64,000 bases of DNA from Paulinella micropora (lineage: Eukaryota; Cercozoa; Imbricatea; Euglyphida; Paulinellidae): contig WBZZ01003884.1 of assembly GCA_019918135.1 (NCBI GenBank), positions 62,501 to 126,500 on the forward strand. Direction: 5' to 3'. The notes under the pieces were generated by a model. That model was given only the letters and a program-made list of their open reading frames with translations, searched no databases and was not told the DNA's origin. The translations under genes and the position numbers were made by a program. The number at the start of each line of letters is the position of its first letter. Position 1 is the stretch's first letter. Shown here piece after piece: positions 21,265 to 30,640 of the stretch.

Positions 21265-21888
21265 ATGTCGGGCCAGAACACCCGCCAGCGTCGTCGGGCC
21301 AGCGCAGAAGTCGGTCGGCCCGCAAAACGCCGCCGCCTTCTGCACTGGCCCATCCAGCGGTACCTAAGAGCAGACCGCCCCGCACGACGTCGCGCGCTGC
21401 TGAAACGACTGTTTACCACCCTTTTCCGAGACTTTCTGGACAAGCGCCTGACCACCGCGCTGGCCCGGCACGTGCCAGAGGTGGCCGATGACGTGAACGA
21501 GGCGATAGAGCTGTTGGTCGGTACTTTCGAGGATAGCTTCGGCACGGGCGGTCTTTGGTGGTGCTGGTTCGAGGATCCGCCAGCAGTCGTCGCGGCAACT
21601 GAGAGTTTGGTTCGTGCACGTGTCCAGTACGAGCTGCAGAACACCGAGATGCTAGCGAAGCTCGCCGACCCCAACATTTTGTTTAGCCGCGAGGCCGACG
21701 AACGCCACCAGCCCTACGCTGCTCGTACCTCGTGCCGCGAGACTAGAGCACTCCTAACCTGGTTCGCCAAGGTCTTGCAGGGCTGTGCCGAGCTGCTCGC
21801 CGGGGATGCACCCTACATCCTCGGGGACGATCTGGACCCGGAGAATTTCCTGGCGGTCTGGGAGGACCGCGAGGAGAACAGGAGCTAA
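21265..21888 (+). CDS. Small basic-to-acidic protein, unknown
   Basis: 207 aa from the ATG at 21265, directly after a T-rich stretch (ttttttttcttggctttt). The N-terminal 45 residues are very basic (RQRRR, GRPAKRRRLLHW), fitting nuclear import or DNA/RNA binding; the rest is helical and acidic ('EVADDVNEAIELLVGTFED'). 'LHWPIQRYLRADRPARR' faintly recalls the start of the H2A fold (FPVGRVHRFLR), but the remainder does not follow a histone. No family recognised. Confidence 0.6.
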   Translation: MSGQNTRQRRRASAEVGRPAKRRRLLHWPIQRYLRADRPARRRALLKRLFTTLFRDFLDKRLTTALARHVPEVADDVNEAIELLVGTFEDSFGTGGLWWCWFEDPPAVVAATESLVRARVQYELQNTEMLAKLADPNILFSREADERHQPYAARTSCRETRALLTWFAKVLQGCAELLAGDAPYILGDDLDPENFLAVWEDREENRS

Positions 21889-22568
21889 TCTTCCCAGAAA
21901 AAGACGGGACTTTTTTTTCTTTGGCTAAGGATGCAATTCTTTAGTTTTCGGGCAGAAGTTTAGTAGCCAAAAATTGTACTTGCATTAAAAAAAAACCGGT
22001 GATCTTAGTTTTTTTAGATTGAAAAACCCGATTTCTAGCCTTTACGACCGGCGGACAGAACCTACTACTTCCGTTGACAGAAATCTTAGCCGGCGCTGCT
22101 GGGGCACAAATAACAAAAACAAAATTTTCGCCCCCCCTTTTGTCCAGCCTTTGTTGGAGCTAGCTCGAGGCTAAATCTTTTTTTTGTGCAAAGGAAATTA
22201 AAAAGGCTCCGGCGCAAAAAACCTCCGCTTGTTTTGTTTTTTTTTCTGTTGGCTAGAGTAGAAGAAAGGGGTAAGAGCGGCATGGAGCGCCAGCCCAAAC
22301 CCGGTGAGCGGGCCTATCGTGCTAAGCCCGGCCGCCCAGCCCCCGTGGTTATTAATGCTGCCCAAGGACAGCCGGGCAAATCATGGAGAGACCCGCAGGA
22401 GAATTCGCAAGGAGAAGAATTTTTGAACTGCTCCGTCTCTCACACCTTATTTTCTGTGCACCCTGCCGTTGTTTTTTTTTTCTCTCGGCCGGAACAAGTC
22501 GCAATCAAGCAAAAAAAAAAGAAAAAAAAAGAAATTTAATGCGCAATTCCTTTTCCCACACCAGTTTT
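21889..22568. other. Intergenic region with a possible small ORF
   Basis: Mostly homopolymer-rich spacer. An ATG at 22282 opens 85 codons to 22539 on the plus strand; its first 50 (MERQPKPGERAYRAKPG...) have reasonable composition but the end is low complexity (KQKKKKKKEI), so only the first part might be an exon. It is preceded by 'tttttctgttggctag', an acceptor-like site. Nothing else is supported. Confidence 0.3.
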
Positions 22569-25500
22569 TCACATCGTTGTCGTCTTCTTCGCTAGGGTCT
22601 TGCGTTTCTTGGCAGGCGGCTGCACCGTCGGTTCGCTCGATTCCCGACCCCACAGCACGAACTTGGCCAGCTTGTCGCCCCCGGCGGCCGCGCGACCGAG
22701 CCAGTCCGCCGCCGCCACGGGGTCCCGGGCCACGCCGCGTCCCTGCGCGAGGCAGAGCCCTACTTTCTGCGCGGCCCTGAGCACGCCGGCCTGTGCCGCC
22801 TGCAGGTAGTACTGGTAGGCCAGGCCGTCGTGGCGGGGCACGCCGTGCCCGAGGCTGTAGCACATCGCCAGGTTGCACCAGGCGCGCGGGTGCTTGCTAC
22901 TGGTTGCGGCCCGCAGCCACAGCTCAAAGGCCCGCTTTTGGTCCCGGGGCACCCCCTTGGCCGAGTAGTAGCAGGCCGCCAGGGCGTTGAGGGCGTCCGC
23001 GTGGCCGTGCTCGGCGGCGCGCTTGAACCAGCCGACCGCCGCCGGCAGGTCCGTGGCTACGCCGCGCCCGTAGCGGAAACAGCGCGCCACGCCGTACTGC
23101 GCCGCCGCGCAGTTCTTGTCGGCCGCCCGGAGAAAGTAACGGTGCGCGGCGGCCTCATCCCGTGCGACTCCCCTGCCCAGGGACAAACGGATCGCAATAG
23201 CCACGGTCGCCGCTGTGTGCCCGACGTCCGCGGCCCGGCGGAAACAGCCGGCCGCCGCGGTGCTGCTCACAGAAACACCGGTACCCCGCGCGTAGCACAG
23301 GCCGAGGTGGTACTCGGCGTCCGCGTGGCGTGGGGCCGCCCGCCCGTACCATTCAACCGCCCTGGCAGGGTCTGCCGGTACGCCCACACCATCGGCGTAA
23401 CACTTCGCCAGCCAGAACTGCGCGGCCGCACAGTCTCGTGCGGCCGCTTGTTTCAGCCAGCCAACCGCCTGGGCGGGGTCCGCCGGCACACCGGCCCCGT
23501 CCAGGTAACATTTGGCCAGCCGGAATTGCGCGTCGGTACATTTTCGGTCGGCGGCCTGGCGATACCAACACGCGGCCCGCACAGCGTCTGCCGGCACGCC
23601 GACGCCCTCGGCATAGCAAGTCCCCAGCATGTGTTGTGCCTCCGCGCAGTCCTGGGCGGCCGCGCTTTGGAACAGTTCGACGGCCCGCGCAGTGTCTACC
23701 GGCACGCCGAGCCCCTTGAGGAAACAAAAGCCCAGGTTAGTTTGGGCCGCGGCATAGCCCCGTTCGGCCGCTCGGCGAAAGTATTCCGTGGCCTTGCTGC
23801 TATCAGGCGAGACCCCGAGCCCGCCGGCGTAACAGACTGCTAGGTTGTACATGGCGGGCGCGTGCCCCAGCTCGGCCGCCCGCTGGTACCAGCTAACGGC
23901 AGTAGACAGGTCCTGCGCCACGCCGCGCCCCGCCGCGTAGTATTGCCCCAGGTTAGTCATGGCCGGCGCGTAGTTCTGCCCGGCGGCCCTGCGAAAGTAA
24001 CTGACGGCCTCGACGACATCTGGGGGCACGCCTAGCCCGCCGCTGTAGCAAGCCCCCAGGGAGCAGAGCGAGCCCGCATAGTTCTGGGCGGCCGCCAGCC
24101 GCAACAAACTCACGGCCCGCACACTGTCCTTGGGCACGCCGACTCCGTCCAGATAACACCTCGCTAGCTTGTGCTGTGCTTCTGGCAGTTCGGCCGCTAA
24201 CTGCAGATATTTGACGGCCTGGGCAGGGTCTGCCGGCACGCCGGTCCCGTCCAGATAACAGACCGCCAGCTTGTACTGTGCTTCTGGCAGTTCGGACGCT
24301 AGCTGCAGATATTTGACGGCCTGGACAGGGTCTGCCGGCAGGCCGAGGCCGTCCAGATAACAGACCGCCAGCTTGTACTGTGCTTCTGGCAGTTCGGCCG
24401 CTAACTGCAGATACTTGACGGCCTGGGCAGGGTCTGCCGGCAGGCCGAGGCCGTTAGCGTAACAATTAGCCAAGCGCAAATGCGCTGTGGCACACTTTCG
24501 TTCGGCCGCCCGCTGGTACCAGTAGACCGCCTCCACCAGATTCGTCGGCACAGGATTCGTCGGCACAGGATTCGTCGGCACCAGATTCGTCGGCACAGGA
24601 TTCGTCGGCACCACATTCGTCTGTACGTGATCTGTTTGCACGAGATCCGCGCGGTCCGCACTTGCGTAAGCATCGCCCAGGGCGCAGAGCGTGTCCGGTG
24701 ATGCTTCCGACGGCGTCCAGGCGTGCAGCGGACAGGCCGCGAGGTCACACTTGCCGGGCTGAGCCACCGCCCGCGCTCGCCACTCTTCCGCCACCCTAAG
24801 GTTGTGGGACAGCCGGAGGGACAGCTGCTCGGCGGCGCCCGGGTGGCCCCCCTCGGCCGCCCGCAGCAACAACTCGAGGCCTTTGTGGGTGCCCTTGGCG
24901 CGCAAAGCAAGTTCGTACTGCGCGCCGGCGTGGCCAGCGGTGCTCGCCGCTCGGAGCAGTTCGGCAGCCCGACCCTCGTCCATCTCGCCTTTGGGGTCTA
25001 GGCACAAGGCCAGCTGGTACTGCGCACTGGCATCGTGTCGATTCGCGCCTACCGTAAAACACTGGACCGCGGTGAGGCCCTGCCGTTTGCCGTGGCCGTA
25101 CTTGAGGCAAACCCCGAAGTTGCACAGCGCCCTTACGTCCCGGCAAACCTGGGCATTGCACGCCGCCTCTGCCTCCTGGCGATCGACTGCTCTCTGAAAA
25201 TAGCCGGCGGCCCGGGACTGGTTCTTGTCTGTGCCGAGCCCGTGGTAATAACACACGCCTAGATAGTACAGCGCGTCTGCTTCCTCCCCCTTCACTTTCT
25301 CGAAGCATTGCACCGCCCGTTGAAATTGTCGTTGCACGCCGTGGCCGTGAAAATAGCATTTCCCGAGGCTGAACTGTGCGTCGCTGTCGCCCAGCGCAGC
25401 AGAGCGGCGGTACAGTCTGAACGCCCGGGGTAACGACTTGTGCACGCCATGCCCGTAGAAATAGGCTTCGGCCTGGCAGTACAAGCGTTCTGCCGCGGCT

Positions 25501-25763
25501 GGTGCTGCGTCCCCGGCTCCCGTCGGCTGGCCGCGCAGGCCGTCGATCAGGTCCCGCAGGATCAACGCCACGTCGGGGTCGAGGCCGGGCTTGGCGTTGT
25601 CGACCACGTACTTCAGGTCTGCCTCGGTCAGGCCCAGCAGGCCCGCGCGGTCACGGTACTGCAGTATTCTGGCTACGATTCTGAGCGTGGCACCGCGCAC
25701 GCCGCGCGCCTCGAGCTCCTTGCGCAGCCAGGCCTGTACTTGTTCGCGTGTGTCAGGGTACAT
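22569..25763 (-). CDS. Sel1-like repeat protein, 1,064 aa
   Basis: Minus strand; the first ATG (25763) is preferred over the longer frame because upstream residues are low complexity. After a helical N-terminal domain of about 75 residues ('ADLKYVVDNAKPGLDPDV') come roughly 25 Sel1 repeats with the typical A-x2-LG-x-CY-x2-G-x-GV pattern ('AQFSLGKCYFHGHGVQR'). Sel1 solenoids are protein-protein scaffolds, for example in ER-associated degradation and signalling. Repeats near the middle ('QAVKYLQLAAELPEAQYKLA') are nearly identical, showing recent tandem growth. A VPTN-repeat insert (about residues 374-408) separates two repeat blocks. The C-terminus carries 'PPAKKRKTLAKK', a likely nuclear signal. 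A stem-loop sits just upstream of the start. Confidence 0.85.
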   Translation of the reverse strand: MYPDTREQVQAWLRKELEARGVRGATLRIVARILQYRDRAGLLGLTEADLKYVVDNAKPGLDPDVALILRDLIDGLRGQPTGAGDAAPAAAERLYCQAEAYFYGHGVHKSLPRAFRLYRRSAALGDSDAQFSLGKCYFHGHGVQRQFQRAVQCFEKVKGEEADALYYLGVCYYHGLGTDKNQSRAAGYFQRAVDRQEAEAACNAQVCRDVRALCNFGVCLKYGHGKRQGLTAVQCFTVGANRHDASAQYQLALCLDPKGEMDEGRAAELLRAASTAGHAGAQYELALRAKGTHKGLELLLRAAEGGHPGAAEQLSLRLSHNLRVAEEWRARAVAQPGKCDLAACPLHAWTPSEASPDTLCALGDAYASADRADLVQTDHVQTNVVPTNPVPTNLVPTNPVPTNPVPTNLVEAVYWYQRAAERKCATAHLRLANCYANGLGLPADPAQAVKYLQLAAELPEAQYKLAVCYLDGLGLPADPVQAVKYLQLASELPEAQYKLAVCYLDGTGVPADPAQAVKYLQLAAELPEAQHKLARCYLDGVGVPKDSVRAVSLLRLAAAQNYAGSLCSLGACYSGGLGVPPDVVEAVSYFRRAAGQNYAPAMTNLGQYYAAGRGVAQDLSTAVSWYQRAAELGHAPAMYNLAVCYAGGLGVSPDSSKATEYFRRAAERGYAAAQTNLGFCFLKGLGVPVDTARAVELFQSAAAQDCAEAQHMLGTCYAEGVGVPADAVRAACWYRQAADRKCTDAQFRLAKCYLDGAGVPADPAQAVGWLKQAAARDCAAAQFWLAKCYADGVGVPADPARAVEWYGRAAPRHADAEYHLGLCYARGTGVSVSSTAAAGCFRRAADVGHTAATVAIAIRLSLGRGVARDEAAAHRYFLRAADKNCAAAQYGVARCFRYGRGVATDLPAAVGWFKRAAEHGHADALNALAACYYSAKGVPRDQKRAFELWLRAATSSKHPRAWCNLAMCYSLGHGVPRHDGLAYQYYLQAAQAGVLRAAQKVGLCLAQGRGVARDPVAAADWLGRAAAGGDKLAKFVLWGRESSEPTVQPPAKKRKTLAKKTTTM

Positions 25764-25772
25764 CCTTTCTGT

Positions 25773-25815
25773 CCGGAAGGGCCGACAAAGGCACACCTTT
25801 GTCGGCCTTCTCCGG
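25773..25815 (-). promoter_or_regulatory. Strong stem-loop in the leader of the Sel1 gene
   Basis: 'ccggaagggccgacaaagg' (25773-25791) and 'cctttgtcggccttctccgg' (25796-25815) form a nearly perfect 19-bp stem around a CACA loop. It lies 10-52 nt before the start codon of the Sel1-repeat gene, so it falls in the 5' leader or core promoter. Role unknown: translation control, a protein-binding operator or transcription termination from the other side are all possible. Confidence 0.7.
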
Positions 25816-26044
25816 TGGCCCCCCCCCCTCTGATTGCTCTTTTTGCTGCACGGCTGAGAATTTTCTGTCCCTACACCAGTTCTTTTTACTTGGGCGGGAC
25901 AAACCGGCCCCCCCCCACGATTTTTGGCAGGAGAAAAAAAACCCAGTGCGCGTGTGGGGGGGGGGCTAGGCTGTACTGCCACCTAGCAAGCACGGTGCGG
26001 GCCTGAAACAGAATTTTTCTTTTTTTCCTTCTCGCGCACAAGCC

Positions 26045-26665
26045 ATGATCCACATCGCTCACGTACAAGCCCGTGCGGCCCGCGCAGCCAAACGTGCCAA
26101 GCTGTCAGCCAACACGGCTCAGCTCCAGTCCGAGTACCAGCAGGCGTACACATTGTTCCGGCGGGCTAACCAACTCTTCGACGAAGAAGTAGACAACCTG
26201 TACGAGGTGTTTGCGGGGGAGGACTTTGCTTATTTCTGGCCCTACTTTTTTCCGGCGTCGTCGCACGACCCTCCCTTTGTACCCGTTGCTCCCTGGTCAA
26301 CCAACGTGCTGCCACCGAAACCCGCGGGAGAGTCGGAGGCTGCGCTCAAGAGGTACCTGAGCTGGATGGAAGATTGCCAGGTCTGGCAGAAACGAGTTCT
26401 TTCTCGCTTGCGGGAGGTTTGTGTACCCCGCCTGATCACCAAAGTCGTGGAGGCCCAGGATGAGCTAGCTAAGCGGAAAGGTGCCAACACACCAGCCACA
26501 CTTAGCAGCAGCTCGCTGGACATTCTGTTGCGCGGTCGCGATTCGATCCAAGAGGTAGTGTACCGTGCCGAACTCAAGGCTTTGCTCAAGCAGCTGGCCG
26601 ATTGCACCAAGACTCTGGCGGCATTGTCGGAACAGGACCCTGTTCTAGGCGATTTCCTCTGTTAG
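26045..26665 (+). CDS. Helical protein of unknown function
   Basis: 206 aa, ATG at 26045 after a T-rich leader. The N-terminus is Ala/Arg/Lys-rich ('ARAARAAKRAKLSAN'), followed by helices with heptad-like spacing, a Pro/aromatic middle ('FWPYFFPASSHDPP') and a helical C-terminal half. No known domain is seen. An AATAAA sequence 16 nt after the stop (about 26681) could be a polyadenylation signal. Confidence 0.65.
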   Translation: MIHIAHVQARAARAAKRAKLSANTAQLQSEYQQAYTLFRRANQLFDEEVDNLYEVFAGEDFAYFWPYFFPASSHDPPFVPVAPWSTNVLPPKPAGESEAALKRYLSWMEDCQVWQKRVLSRLREVCVPRLITKVVEAQDELAKRKGANTPATLSSSSLDILLRGRDSIQEVVYRAELKALLKQLADCTKTLAALSEQDPVLGDFLC

Positions 26666-26807
26666 GCTAGTTTCAACAATAAAATTTTGGTAGCTGCAAC
26701 TCTCTTTTTTAATTCGTTACTTGGTACTAAGAAAAACTAGGAGGGCAAAAAAAAACAAGCTAAACCGGTGAATAGTTTGTTCGACCTTACAGATTAAAAA
26801 AGGCAAG

Positions 26808-26846
26808 CGGTGTAGTGCTACACCGCCAACGAAAATCGTCGTTGGT
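26808..26846. promoter_or_regulatory. Two adjacent short hairpins
   Basis: 'gcggtgtag-tg-ctacaccgc' is a perfect 9-bp hairpin and is followed at once by 'ccaacga-aaatcg-tcgttgg', a 7-bp hairpin. They sit at the left border of the repeat complex that follows and may be part of its boundary. Confidence 0.6.
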
Positions 26847-27602
26847 GCCGAAATGTCCTACGATTTTTTTTTTCTTCTTGGGCTGCGATATGCGGTGAAT
26901 TTTGCCGCAACTTTCTAAATGCCGAGATTTGCCTACAATTTCCTTTGTGCCGGAACTTGCGATGAATTCCACTCGCTTGTTAAACATAAAGGAATATTGC
27001 GGACGGTCGCTTTTTGCCGGAATTTGCGGCACCCACAGAAAAAAAAATCGATTCCAGCACATTTCGGCACTGGCGAAATTGCGTGTAGCGAATTCTTGGG
27101 GAAGAATGTACGGGAGGGGAAAAATTAACTACATTTTTCCCCGCCCACACTTTTTTCCCCAAGATTTTGCTACACCCGATTTGCTAGTGCCGAAATGTGC
27201 TGGAATCGATTTTTTTTTCTTCTTGGGCTGCGATATGCGGTGAATTTTGCCGCAACTTTCTAAATGCCGAGATTTGCCTACAATTTCCTTTGTGCCGGAA
27301 CTTGCGATGAATTCCACTCACTTGTTAAACATAAAGGAATATTGCGGACGGTCGCTTTTTGCCGGAATTTGCGGCACCCACAGAAAAAAAAATCGATTCC
27401 AGGACATTTCGGCACTAGCAAATCGGGTGTAGCAAAATCTTGGGGAAAAAAGTGTGGGCGGGGAAAAATGTAGTTAATTTTTCCCCTCCCGTACATTCTT
27501 CCCCAAGATTTCGCTACACGCAATTTCGCTAGTGCCGAAATGTCCTACGATTGATTTTTTCTTCGAGCTGCGATATGCGGTGAATTTTGCTGCAACTTTT
27601 CA
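26847..27602. repeat. Composite repeat: R - S - R - inverted S - partial R
   Basis: Unit R (about 200-225 bp; begins 'tgccgaaatgt', contains 'ttcttgggctgcgatatgcggtg' in pieces) occurs at 26847-27071, 27191-27414 and, shortened, 27531-27602, all in the same direction. The two spacers, 27072-27190 and 27415-27530, are reverse complements of each other ('cttggggaagaatgtacggg' against 'cccgtacattcttccccaag'). Thus a long inverted repeat of about 140 bp per arm encloses the central R. R copies are almost identical. No gene is supported here; the short frames are repeat shadows. Confidence 0.85.
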
Positions 27603-28402
27603 AGAGGTTTTCTCTACACCGGTGGGCCATAATTCCAGGTGACAGGATTCTGCTTTGTACACAGGTTTGCATTCTACACCGGTGGGCCACAATTACTGGT
27701 GGCGGGTTTTCTACTAGCGAAACTGGAACATTGCTTGATAAAAAAAAGAACAAAAAAAAAAAGCTGAGCATTTGGCGGGCAAGAGGGGAAAGATTGCAAT
27801 CTCGGGATTTTCTCCCCGCCCACGAAATGCACAGCTTTTTTTTTTTGCAAACAAAAATCAAGGGCCAGAATCCTCAACCCCAAAAAAGTTTTCGCGACGG
27901 TCCGTTGAGGCAGCCAAACATTCACGCAGGGCAAAATACGGTCGTATACAACAGAATGCTCAGAAGTATACAACGGGGGGCCGACGCTTTGTGACAACAC
28001 CGCGCTAGGGAAGCAGAGAATTCAAGGTTAATTATCTAGCGCACACGCAGAAGAAAGGTGTTCACACACCGCGTGTATTACTCCCCCCGTGTGTTCGGTT
28101 CGGGCGGATGTGTGCGGTCCCTCCCCCCCCCCTGACTCGTTTGTTTCTGCGCCCAAATAGGAGGGAGGAGGGGGGGGGGACCGCACACACCAGCCCCCTC
28201 TGTTCGTCAAGAAAAAGGAACGAACCGTGCCTTCGATTTTTCTTTGCCAGCTGCCAGTTAGTGCGGCTCACTGTTGGACGGTTTGGAGGGGGGGGCCAAA
28301 TCCTACCAAAAAAAAAAGCGGAGCACAGAGCTGGGAAGAAATTGTGCAAGGACAGAAATCCCGAACTAACAAACAAAAAAAAAAGAAAAGGGCAGATCTT
28401 CC
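27603..28402. other. Intergenic region with small repeats and a hairpin
   Basis: 'ttctctacaccggtgggccataattccaggtg' and a close copy 'attctacaccggtgggccacaattactggtg' form a 60-bp-spaced direct repeat (27608-27707). At 28110-28188 'tgtgcggtccctcccccccc' and 'ggggggggaccgcacac' can pair into a stem with pure C/G tracts around a loop of about 40 nt. No supported gene. Confidence 0.6.
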
Positions 28403-28708
28403 ATGCCTCTACTTACCCTAGCGATGGCCGCTGCTACAGGTGCCAAAAAAGTACAAAAAAGAATTCGCGGCAGATTTGGCTGTGTTCTGTTTGTGTTAGC
28501 CAGCACGATAGGCGCCACGGCCAGCGCGGCCGCCTGGTCCGCGACCCTGGGGACGGCCGCGGGCGGAAGCGGCGGGGCTATTCCCTTGGCGCTGTGGGGC
28601 GCGGCGGTGGTGGTGCTAGTCTTGACGTTTTGCTGGGGCTTGGCGTGCGGGTTCGCGAGGGCCTTCGTCTGCTCAGAGCGCAGTGTGCGCTCCATGTTTG
28701 CTTATTAA
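28403..28708 (+). CDS. Small two-TM membrane protein
   Basis: 101 aa. A short basic N-terminus (GAKKVQKRIRGR) precedes two hydrophobic segments, about residues 26-46 (CVLFVLASTIGATASAAA) and 60-86 (LALWGAAVVVLVLTFCWGLA), with a Gly-rich turn between them and a short tail. No known family. GC-rich codon use matches the neighbouring genes, which favours a real gene. The following 338 bp (28709-29046) hold no supported gene; they contain 'cacaccggtggcc', similar to the 27.6-kb repeats. Confidence 0.55.
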   Translation: MPLLTLAMAAATGAKKVQKRIRGRFGCVLFVLASTIGATASAAAWSATLGTAAGGSGGAIPLALWGAAVVVLVLTFCWGLACGFARAFVCSERSVRSMFAY

Positions 28709-29046
28709 AGAACGCGCGGTGTACACTGCTTCCGCAAAGAACTCTCTGTTTGTTCATCCACACCGGTGGCCAGGCTTCTGCTGTTGTACACATGTTAGCA
28801 CCTTGGACAGTCGACAAGTTTGCCGGGTCCGTGATACTGTCTGGCCTGTGTGTTGACGGTTGCGCTGGTGTTGCCTAGCTACTTTAATTAAATCTGGAAA
28901 GAAAACGGGCGGCCACGGTGGTGGAGAACTTTTCTCTCTCTCTACCTAATCTCAAGAGGGGGGGGGAAGATTGTCTGTAAAGAAAAGCTCGCTTGACTGT
29001 GTCTGCTCGAAGTTGCAGAAGGGAAAGCGGAGTACTTAGAAGAAGC

Positions 29047-30144
29047 CTAATGTTTGCAACCACCCCTGCAGCCACGCCTGGTGCTAGGCAGAAACGGCTT
29101 TGCCTGGGTATCGTAAAAGCCAGGGCCCGCCGCACGCAATCCTCTCTGGGCGAGTGCGCGGTTCCTAACTACGTTAAGGGCCGGATCTTGTTGCATGGTT
29201 GATAGCACTCCATTTAGTTCCCGCAGCAGAACGAGGGCTCCCGGGGTCAGGCCTATGGCCCTCACCCTGGCGACGATCAGGCGCAGCCCGTGGTAACCAA
29301 TTCCCCCGCACTCTCGTAGCAAAGCCGCTCGATCACCGACGCTCCCAAGCCCGCGGGCCCATTGTTCAGGCAGATTCTTCCGGTCCTCTCGCAGGTAAGA
29401 CTTCAACGCCGCGAATGGATCGATGTCCATTTGGCTTGCATCGACGTTTGTGCACGGCTGTATGAGATTTCTTCGCCCCGGTACCAGCGTTGACAATATC
29501 CTGTCCAGCTCTACGACAGACGGTATATTCCTCCCGACACCTCGTGGGTACTCGGTTACGAGCGTTTCTAAGGCGCTGGATAAGGACGAGGCAGCGGATT
29601 TGATATCCTCTAGGGTTACTATCGTTGAAAAAACTAGTGGCCCCGGCCCGACGCCGCACACTTTTACAAGCTCTCCGATTGGGAGGCCGGGCCTTGAACC
29701 CCAATCTAAGGTTCTGCTGTCCTTGTAAAGCCGGAGGTCAGCGTGGCCAGAATCGAACACCATTTGGTTCTGTCGGCTAAAATACTCCGCGCGGTTGATG
29801 GCAAGTTTGACGTAAGGCCGAAACCGACCAGGCTGCGTAACCTTCTCTTCAAACTTAAATTCCTGCTTGTACTCTTTGATAGCCTCGAACATTATTTGGT
29901 CCGGTCCGTACAGCCAGTTCTGGAAATTACCATTCCAATAGGGCTCGTACAGCCCGCGAGGACGCAGAGGCAGTTGCGTTTGAAACGGGGGTTCCAACTC
30001 TTGCAACTCTGTTCGAATCCTGGTGCAGAGCTCCTCCAAATCTTTGCAATCCGCAATGTTAACCATGACACGAGTTACATCACCAGACCACGTTGCTTCA
30101 AAATTGAAGCAACGAACCGTGATCTCTCTTCTATCCTCTTCCAT
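29047..30144 (-). CDS. Uncharacterised 365-aa protein
   Basis: ATG at 30144, minus strand. Order: a beta-rich N-terminal part ('ITVRCFNFEATWSGDVTRV'), an aromatic stretch ('YEPYWNGNFQNWLYGPDQ'), a central domain ('RPYVKLAINRAEYFSRQNQ', 'GSRPGLPIGELVKVCGVGP') and a helical C-terminal half. It is slightly less GC-rich than its neighbours. No known family is recognised. Given the possible virion genes nearby, a minor capsid or tegument-like role is conceivable, but nothing in the sequence shows it. Confidence 0.65.
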   Translation of the reverse strand: MEEDRREITVRCFNFEATWSGDVTRVMVNIADCKDLEELCTRIRTELQELEPPFQTQLPLRPRGLYEPYWNGNFQNWLYGPDQIMFEAIKEYKQEFKFEEKVTQPGRFRPYVKLAINRAEYFSRQNQMVFDSGHADLRLYKDSRTLDWGSRPGLPIGELVKVCGVGPGPLVFSTIVTLEDIKSAASSLSSALETLVTEYPRGVGRNIPSVVELDRILSTLVPGRRNLIQPCTNVDASQMDIDPFAALKSYLREDRKNLPEQWARGLGSVGDRAALLRECGGIGYHGLRLIVARVRAIGLTPGALVLLRELNGVLSTMQQDPALNVVRNRALAQRGLRAAGPGFYDTQAKPFLPSTRRGCRGGCKH

Positions 30145-30640
30145 TGCCTTTTTTAAAACACACGCAAGGATCGGAAGGGGTGGTTAAGGCTTTTTTTTTG
30201 CTACTTTATCAAGAAGATGGCAACTCTTTATTCTTATCAATCGGACTCCGGCCCCCCCCCCCAAAAAAAAAGGAAATCCAACAGCGGCTGCAAAAAAAAA
30301 AGGAAATCAAACAGCGGCTGCAAAAAAAAGGCAGGCTGTCGGGATGGAAGATTGGGGGGAGGGAGGGCAGCAAAAACTCCCCCCTCCCTTTTTTTTAGGG
30401 GGGCTCCGCGGCCCCCCCCCCCACACGGTTTTTTTTTTATGTCGGCCCCGGACCTGGCTGCAAAAAGAGAAAAGCAAAAGACTTAATCAAATACCGCAGG
30501 TTTTCGCGACAATTTCTCTTGCACACAGAGGTCCCGCCCAAGCCGGCCCCCCCCTCGTCCTCCCCATCGTTCATTTCGTCATAGTATTCTCTCACTCGAA
30601 TCTTGTTTTTGGTGGCTCGTGACTAATAGTAGCAGCCAAC
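30145..30640. other. Intergenic region with short tandem repeat
   Basis: A 31-bp unit 'aaaaaaaaaggaaatcaaacagcggctgc' (one-base variants) is repeated about three times at 30266-30330. A 'gggggagggaggg...ctcccccctccc' hairpin at about 30353-30390 follows, then C- and T-runs. No supported gene. Confidence 0.6.

Noticed and set aside
21265-21888. H2A assignment for the small basic protein
   Set aside because: Only a short N-terminal motif resembles H2A; the rest does not follow the histone fold order.
22830-23843. 337-codon plus-strand frame opposite the Sel1 gene
   Set aside because: Shadow of Sel1 repeats; the minus strand has clear repeat consensus.
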